Below, piece by piece: positions 57,601 to 64,000 of a stretch of 64,000 nt of DNA. Source of the DNA: Lateolabrax maculatus (Eukaryota; Chordata; Actinopteri; Acropomatiformes; Lateolabracidae); assembly GCA_031216445.1 (NCBI GenBank), contig CM062199.1, positions 3,455,001 to 3,519,000 on the forward strand, given 5' to 3'. The notes beneath the pieces were generated by a model. The model ran no database searches. It was not told where the DNA came from and worked only from the letters and a program-made list of their open reading frames with translations. Positions within the stretch are counted from its first letter, which is position 1. Each line of letters starts with the position of its first letter. The position numbers and the translations under genes are program-made.

Positions 57601-57625
57601 GTAGGAGTGTGATATGAAGGGAGCG

Positions 57626-57633
57626 TATATAAA
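57626..57633 (+). promoter_or_regulatory. cndp1: TATA box of cndp1
   Basis: TATATAAA in GAGCGTATATAAATGTCC. About 30 bases downstream begins a G/C-rich stretch that runs to a clean donor at 57708. This makes a standard TATA-driven first exon for a tissue-restricted secreted enzyme. Confidence 0.6.
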
Positions 57634-57655
57634 TGTCCAAGCAACAACACGGGGC

Positions 57656-57707
57656 CGCAGTCCGCCTGCCTGAGGAGACTGACACACACACCTCCAGCAG
57701 AGAAAAG
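57656..57707 (+). other. cndp1: Probable cndp1 noncoding exon 1
   Basis: The stretch between the expected start (about 30 bases after the TATA box) and AGAAAAG|GTAAGA. It has no ATG. Coding starts in the next exon, where ATG follows directly on a CCCAACAG acceptor at 59248. The start of transcription is inferred. Confidence 0.5.
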
Positions 57708-58094
57708 GTAAGACCAAAGGCCATCCACTGGCTGTAGCTGTACTTTGAAAACATCTACAGGTGAGTGGGATACTGTACTGTAAGATGATGTGTGTTTCTG
57801 GGAATTACAAGGTTTTAAAGACCCGAGGAGGAGTTTACATTTTGTTATTACACATAAATTACAGGTGGTGGGCTTTGAAGGTTGATTTCTTTTTTTTGTA
57901 GACCGCATAAATATCCTTAAATATAGGATGGCATATTATGGCCATTGTAGATAAAATAAAAACACAAATACGGAGCCGTGGGAGGGGGGTAATATTCCCC
58001 GAATTTCTGAGATTAAACTCCTAAATTTGCCAGAAAAAACTCACTGATGTGCTCAACTGTGTCTGCTTTAAACAAAATTATAGAATTTAATTCA

Positions 58095-58370
58095 GAATCA
58101 GGATCTATTTACACATAAAATTACATAAAATAAAAATACAAATAAGCAAAAACAAGAACAACAAAGCACTACAAAGGTTAAGAAAAAACACTATGCACTA
58201 TGTACAGATATAAATATAAAAATATAGTATATATAAGTACATATACAGCCTACATAAAATAACAATAATGAAATTGTAAACAAAAAGAGTGCAAAGATGC
58301 TGGAATAAATATGGAAAGATTAATGCAACAGGTTAAATGGTATATAAGGTATATTAATGTATATTACAGA
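58095..58370. repeat. AATCAGAATC...-family repeat, cndp1 intron 1
   Basis: It opens with TTCAGAATCAGGATCTATTT, followed by an A-rich body with ATATAAATATAAAAATATAG and GTGCAAAGATGCTGGAATAA. The body and its order match the block at 50020, so the two are likely the same family. Confidence 0.5.
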
Positions 58371-58659
58371 ATATACAGCGTTCTCAGATTTATATTGACA
58401 ATGATGGAGCCTGGGAACGAATCTGCGAGCTCGTGTTTTATTAGCTCTGGCAGATACCTCTGGCCCATGGATGTATAAAGAATCTCTTGTCGCTCTGATT
58501 GGTCTGTTGATAATGCAATCAGGTTAGCAACGATGAAGACTGTAATTTAAATGTAATTTAGAATATATAGGCACAATGGGTGGTTAGTGTTCCAGGTTCC
58601 TGACACCTCAGGACTGATGTTAACTGTTCATCAGAGTTGTATCGTTCCTGTGTGGGGTT

Positions 58660-58970
58660 GGCTTTCAGACAGCATTTAGGCTACAGAGTTGAGGAGATTA
58701 GTCAATTAAATGTTAAGTTAAATCAGTTGATCAGCAGAAGAAAAAAAGAGGAATTGCTTTTCTTTTTCGTAAATCATTTAAAACTGAATATCTTTGGGTT
58801 TGAGATTGTTGGTGAAACAAAAATAAAAATGACATTTTAAGACTTCACTTTGGACCAAGAGAATGCAATCTGCAATGCAAATTTCTTTGACATTTTATAG
58901 ACCAAGGATTAATTTAATAAAAAATTACCCGATGAATCAATAACAAAAATAAGTTCCAGCACTAATTTAG
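58660..58970. repeat. ATTAATCG-family repeat, cndp1 intron 1
   Basis: It contains GAATATCTTTGGGTTTGAGA, GACATTTTAAGACTTCACTT and TTTGACATTTTATAGACCAA, then ATGAATCAATAAC. These are internal words of the family seen at 42120 in the opposite orientation. The ends are decayed. Confidence 0.6.
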
Positions 58971-59248
58971 GCCATTGTGTAGGGAGATCACTTTATATAG
59001 AAGTTAGAGAAATAAACTTGAATGGGTAAATGAGACAAAATTAGAAAATGTATTTGATAGTCATTCTTTGGGTGGTTGGTGTTGGGCTGAGGGAATCTGG
59101 ACTCAGGTACTTAATGTTTCTAAAACACGGTCTAAAGCTCTGGACGCGTTTCCTGTACTTCTGTGTAGTCACATATACTCTGATGAAGTGATGACCTTTG
59201 ATAAAGCCATCTGCAGGATCAATGATTCAATTTCTGATCTCCCAACAG

Positions 59249-62200
59249 ATGAATCTTCCAGTTCTGCCCTCCATCCTGCTGGTCATTTCTACTGTCCATG
59301 CTTTCCAGTATACACAGCTGGTGCAGTACATTGACAGCCATCAAGAGGAATATGTGGAGGTACAATATATTCTATATTCTTCTTTTTCTTCTTTTAGCAA
59401 AATATTTAAGTCCAAGCCCTAGAGATGCTGAAAATGAGTTGTTTTTATTAGGATTAGAAAAATCTACACCAAACACATTGAAAGACATATGGAGCAAATA
59501 AATATGATGTAAAACCTCTTCAGTACTGACTTAAGAAAGTAATGCTGATTGCATGGATATCAAACATTTTTAAGTAAGCCAATAACTAAATAGAAATGAG
59601 TCTTTGATTCAGATGAATCTATTGCGCGATTACGCTATAATCATTGATTTGCTGTTTATTCTTATATGATGTATCTTATATATTGATGTACTGATTGCAT
59701 CTTTTAATGTTGTTGACCATTTGCTCTCAAGTAACTTTCCACTGTTCATGCATGTGCCCTTCTGACCTTACACACACATAGATGCATGCACACATTTAAC
59801 CACAGAAAGGATCTGAAAGTGTCTGTCTCTTCAGACATCTTTCACTCGTGGGCTAGGAGACACTTCCTCTTCCAGTCTGCCAGACAGTTTCTCTGTCTGG
59901 TCACGTACACCACTCACACATAGGTAGAAATACATCTTGTTTCCTACATTGCTTTGTCAGTCAGTCTGAACACTGTTCTGGCCCACCCTTGCAACAGTGT
60001 GACTCTGTATTGCTCATAAACCTTTATTAAACCATTTCAAAGACATTATTTGTCTCTGCTGTTTCTTCTCACCAGTAAAGCTGTTTTTTCCTGCCACCAC
60101 ACATGGTGATGTTGGCTAACTCTGAATTCTTGACAGTTATTAAGTCACTCCAAGCTGTGGGTGAAAAACGAGCTGTAACTACTATTTGAATATTTTCTTC
60201 AACCAGCACCAACAATAAAACACAACAGAATTCCCTCCGTTACATCAGACTGTCCCCTGCACATTATCAGTAGGTGCAGTTGATCCTAAAATGCCCCCGA
60301 AGCAGACCAGCATGAATAGGCACTTTAAATGTTACACAGCTACAATAATATCATTAGTATTGTATTTTATAGAGAAATAATACTGAAACTACCAGAGTGA
60401 TAACCTTTAACTGTCCAAAAATAATGAGGAATCCAACATTATACATTTGTATAGTTTATACAAATTGTATGTAGTGTGTATTGTAAAGATTTAAAGTATA
60501 CCTAAAGAATTTAGGTAAAGTAAGTGTAAATAGGTTAAAATGGTTTTAATTTTGAAATGCTAATCATTTTTATTTGAAAATAAAACCTATTTTGCTGCTG
60601 TCCCTACAAAGTTATAATAAGAAAGATAAGAAGAAAACTGGATGGACACTATTGTTATTTACAGTGATAAACAGAACCAGATCTTCCTCCTTACAACATT
60701 TCATTAATATATCTTTCATAGATATGTCTTTATAATATAAGTCTTAAGACATTCCACAAATTCACTTTGCCTCTAGATATTGCCTTGACGGTTGCAAACC
60801 CTCGACACTCTTCCACATAATGTTAAATGCATTACACCAGAATTTTGATCGTTTGTAACTGAACCTTATCTTAATGATTTTCCAACAGGGAGAATAATTT
60901 CTTAAATGTTTCACACATGAGTCATCAGCGTTTGTGAATACATTTAATATCTCCACTGCTCAGGAAAACAAAGTATTTTCTTGTTTCTTTCTTGTTTTTA
61001 CCTTAAACTCCTTGATTAAAAATGAACCGAGAGCACACTGTGGTCATTGGACACTAGTAGAGCGCAGCAGCAGTACTGTGGTTTAGTTTACAAGATGGAT
61101 GGATTAAGTTCTTTGCTGATGTTTTGAATGTGTGTGTGTTTTTTAGGCTCTGCGGGACTGGGTTGCCATTGAAAGCGACTCCAGCAACGTCTTGAAGAGA
61201 CCAGACCTGCACCGCATGATGGAGGTGGTGGCTCAGAAGCTGAGGCTGATGGGAGGGACTGTAGAGCTGGTGGACATCGGAGAACAAGAAGTCAGTGACG
61301 GAGCCGTCTCTCCCGGCATAAATGCTGCAACACATGAGATATTAGAGCTTTGCATTTAGTCATCACCCTAATTGCTTAGTAAATATTCTGTATTTCAAAC
61401 AGAGGAGGTGGCTCATCAGGGAGGGTAACAGTGGCAAACGAGCTGCTAACTTCAAAAAGGCAGCAGAACGGTCAGGACGAGCCCTACCTCCTCATTACTG
61501 ACTGAGACACATCAAAGCTGCTTCCCAAACTCATTAAACATATAGTGTGCTTGAGGTCAGACTAGAGGTCAACAATCTCAGCGTCTCACCAGTAATTAGG
61601 ACCAACATAGCTTGAACTGTTACTGCATTATATTGTCTGAGTGAATGGTAAAAACAATAGCAGATGATCCTTTGACATTAAACTATACTCTGTTTATTTT
61701 GTAAAAAACACTTCTCTGTACCTCTGCCTTCCTGTAAGATTATCGCTGATTTAAAGTTACGCACTCTGTATAATTGGTATTCCTTTGATATTTAAATGAA
61801 ATACGCTCACAGATTGAGATTGTGCAAAGTGTGTATCTAATTCAGGTGGACTTTACTGTTGCAACACGTAAAAGCAAAAAAAAAAAACTATGTGTAACGC
61901 TGGAGCAGTTCATGCTGATGTTAACTGGCCTTTCATGTCTGCAGCTTCCTGACGGGCAGATGTTAGCGCTGCCTAAAGTGGTGACAGCTCAGTTTGGCAG
62001 CGACCAAAACAAATACACAGTGTGCGTCTACGGCCACGTGGACGTCCAGCCAGCGAAGCTAGAGGACGGCTGGGCGACAGATCCCTACAACCTGACTGAC
62101 ATCAATGGTAACCCGCCCTTTAAACTCTTCAGCTGCCATTACTGATTCACGCTGTGCGGCCAAGCATTGTTCAAACCCACAGAAATTAATTTTAATTTCC

Positions 62201-63530
62201 ACTGGCTTCCAAAGTTTCCAATCGACTGGGTCGATTGGGTGAAATGTGTTTAAAATGGCGTACTGTGAACCCATACTCATATAATGGTTCTTGTGCCTGT
62301 AGGTAACCTATATGGAAGAGGAGCATCAGACAACAAGGCCCCAGTTTTAGCCTGGATCCATGCTGTGGAGGCTTACCAGGCCCTCAATATGGTTCGCAAC
62401 ACACCTGTTATATTTGATAGTTCTTCATGCAACAGAAGAATAAAATCTGATGTGCGGGGGGGAGGGGGCTGCAGCGGGACTGTGACCTCAAGTGGGACCA
62501 AAGGACAGATTACTGCACTTATTTGCAAATCATCTTTGGCTTGGAAACACTTGAAATATAAAGAGAGGAAACAGAGAGATGTGCCCCAGGCAAGGCAGAC
62601 CTTAAAGATAACTCCACTTATTTGAGCAGACTGTTTAAAATACTCGACACATTTAGCGGGAACAAACTGCATACCCTCAGGCTAGTGAGAGAGCAGAGCT
62701 GTGCTTCAGCCAAAATAACTTGCAAAGTCACTGCTGTTTTTTGCAAAGTCACTGCAGCAGTCTGTTCCCACCATCCTCACTGCCACTTTGTGGAAGCAAA
62801 AAAAAAAAAGACACAGCTGAGAGTGTACATCAAAAGCCAGATGCTGGATGCATTAAGGGGAAACGAATTGTGCGGGTGTAGTCAGGACTAGTTTCACACG
62901 CAGCTAATGGCTCAGGATTTTAGAGACAGCAAAGCCTGTTGAAAACAACCATTACAATTTTAAAAAAAAGCATGTTTGTCATCCAAAAATAAACTGTTTT
63001 CCACATGAGATCTCCTCCAGCAGCTCATCCTCCACCCGGACCCCGTGCTGTCACTTACTGCCAAACAGATCTAATGGAGTCACACTGCTTTCCTTTCTGT
63101 CAACCAGGAGCTGCCAGTGAATGTGAAGTTTGTCATTGAGGGCATGGAGGAGACGGGCTCTAACGGCCTGGACGCCATGATCGTGGCCCAGAGAGACACC
63201 TTCTTCTCTGACGTGGACTACATCATCATCTCAGATTGCGGCTGGCTCAGCAGACGGCCCGCCCTCACCTACGGCACCAGAGGCAACTGCTACTTCTACG
63301 CAGAGGTTGTGCATGCATGCACACAGACACACAAATCCAAACTGGTTTCAAATAAGTCGCACTTAATTCTCCGCTCATGCACGCACTCTGCACCGGGGGG
63401 GTGTCACCGAGCTCATGGTAAAGGTTTCCTCTGGTGTGTTTGCAGGTTGAGGGGCCGAAACAGGACTTACACTCTGGTGTTTACGGAGGTTCTGTGATCG
63501 AACCAATGACTGACCTCATTGGCATTCTTG
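59249..63530 (+). CDS. cndp1: Carnosine dipeptidase 1 (secreted M20 metallopeptidase), 5' part, six coding exons
   Basis: Zn dipeptidase that cleaves carnosine-type Xaa-His dipeptides. Coding exons are 59249-59359, 61147-61290, 61945-62107, 62303-62391, 63108-63305 and 63446-63530. They sum to 790 nt (263 residues), with a GTGAGT donor leading beyond the window, where about 220 residues should follow. The protein opens with MNLPVLPSILLVISTVHA, a signal peptide, which favours CNDP1 over cytosolic CNDP2; IESDS and PVLAW also match CNDP1. Metal and catalytic residues are present: H116 in YGHVDVQP, D149 in ASDNKAP, E183 and E184 in GMEETGS, D212 in IISD and H244 in DLHSGVYGG. Two local oddities are DNKAP (family DNKGP) and SDCGW (family SDNxW). 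The family assignment is firm and the paralogue less so. Confidence 0.88.
59360..61146 (+). other. cndp1: cndp1 intron between coding exons 1 and 2
   Basis: About 1.8 kb with no recognisable gene or repeat family. The acceptor is preceded by GTGTGTGTGTTTTTTAG. Confidence 0.5.
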
Positions 63531-63555
63531 GTGAGTGTATTTATAGGTAACACAC

Positions 63556-63580
63556 ATTCATTCATTCATTCATTCATTCA
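63556..63580. repeat. TTCA tetranucleotide microsatellite
   Basis: About six units of ATTC just after the sixth coding exon of cndp1. Confidence 0.9.
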
Positions 63581-64000
63581 CACACAGGAAGATAAGACAC
63601 TGAACCAAGATCAGTAGGGCCTCGGCAATATGCATAATGCCTGGCATATTTCTTGTTTAGGAACATGCCCCATTATTTCCCTACACAACAATGCCTCAGG
63701 AAGAGATAGTAAAGGAGCGCTCTGATTGTTTCATTTTGAATCATCGCATCATTTCAGTTGAAATGGTGCCCATCTCCAAAATAAACTGTCCTTTTAATGA
63801 AATAAACACAAACTAATTCAGACATTCCAGGTCTGTGAAATCTTGTATGATTGAATAAATTAATATTATGCAATTAATTATATTAATTTATTTAAATTTA
63901 TTTGATTAATTATGATTAAATAGCCCTCTCATCTGTTACCTTTTTAAACCTTTATACAGAACAACTTAAACTAATCTGAATGTGAATGTTGCAATGTATT

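Overview
The window is vertebrate nuclear DNA. It looks like a teleost fish, probably a percomorph. The reasons are split genes with small exons, whose proteins read very close to mammalian ENPP2, TAF2 and CNDP1, AC/TG microsatellites beside exons, and several short dispersed repeat families that I recognise from fish genomes. There is no sign of bacterial or organellar sequence.

Layout. 1-1592 is a large irregular satellite array, A/C-rich to about 1072 and then flipped to its reverse complement. 3642-25953 (minus strand) holds the complete 25-exon coding region of enpp2 (autotaxin, 848 aa). 28263-50910 (minus strand) holds the complete 27-exon coding region of taf2 (TFIID subunit, 1213 aa). 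Every exon junction of both genes was placed by hand, and the exon lengths and phases are mutually consistent. The two genes lie head to tail, as I remember ENPP2 and TAF2 doing on human chromosome 8. 53971-55641 (plus) is a single-exon HIPK-like protein kinase with an in-frame minisatellite tail. From about 57626 to the window edge (plus) is the 5' half of a secreted carnosine dipeptidase, cndp1, with a TATA box, a noncoding first exon and six coding exons. It runs off the right end.

The genes do not form a pathway. Autotaxin is a secreted lysophospholipase D that makes lysophosphatidic acid. TAF2 is a nuclear core-promoter recognition subunit. CNDP1 is a secreted Zn dipeptidase of the M20 family. 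The HIPK-like kinase belongs to a family that I recall as expanded in fish.

The most notable points are an apparent AT-AC intron (ATAAGT...TTTTAC) as taf2 intron 1, a textbook U12-type intron as taf2 intron 12, a kinase that has lost the HIPK activation-loop tyrosine, and the giant inverted array at the left edge. I found no clearly new multi-gene system.
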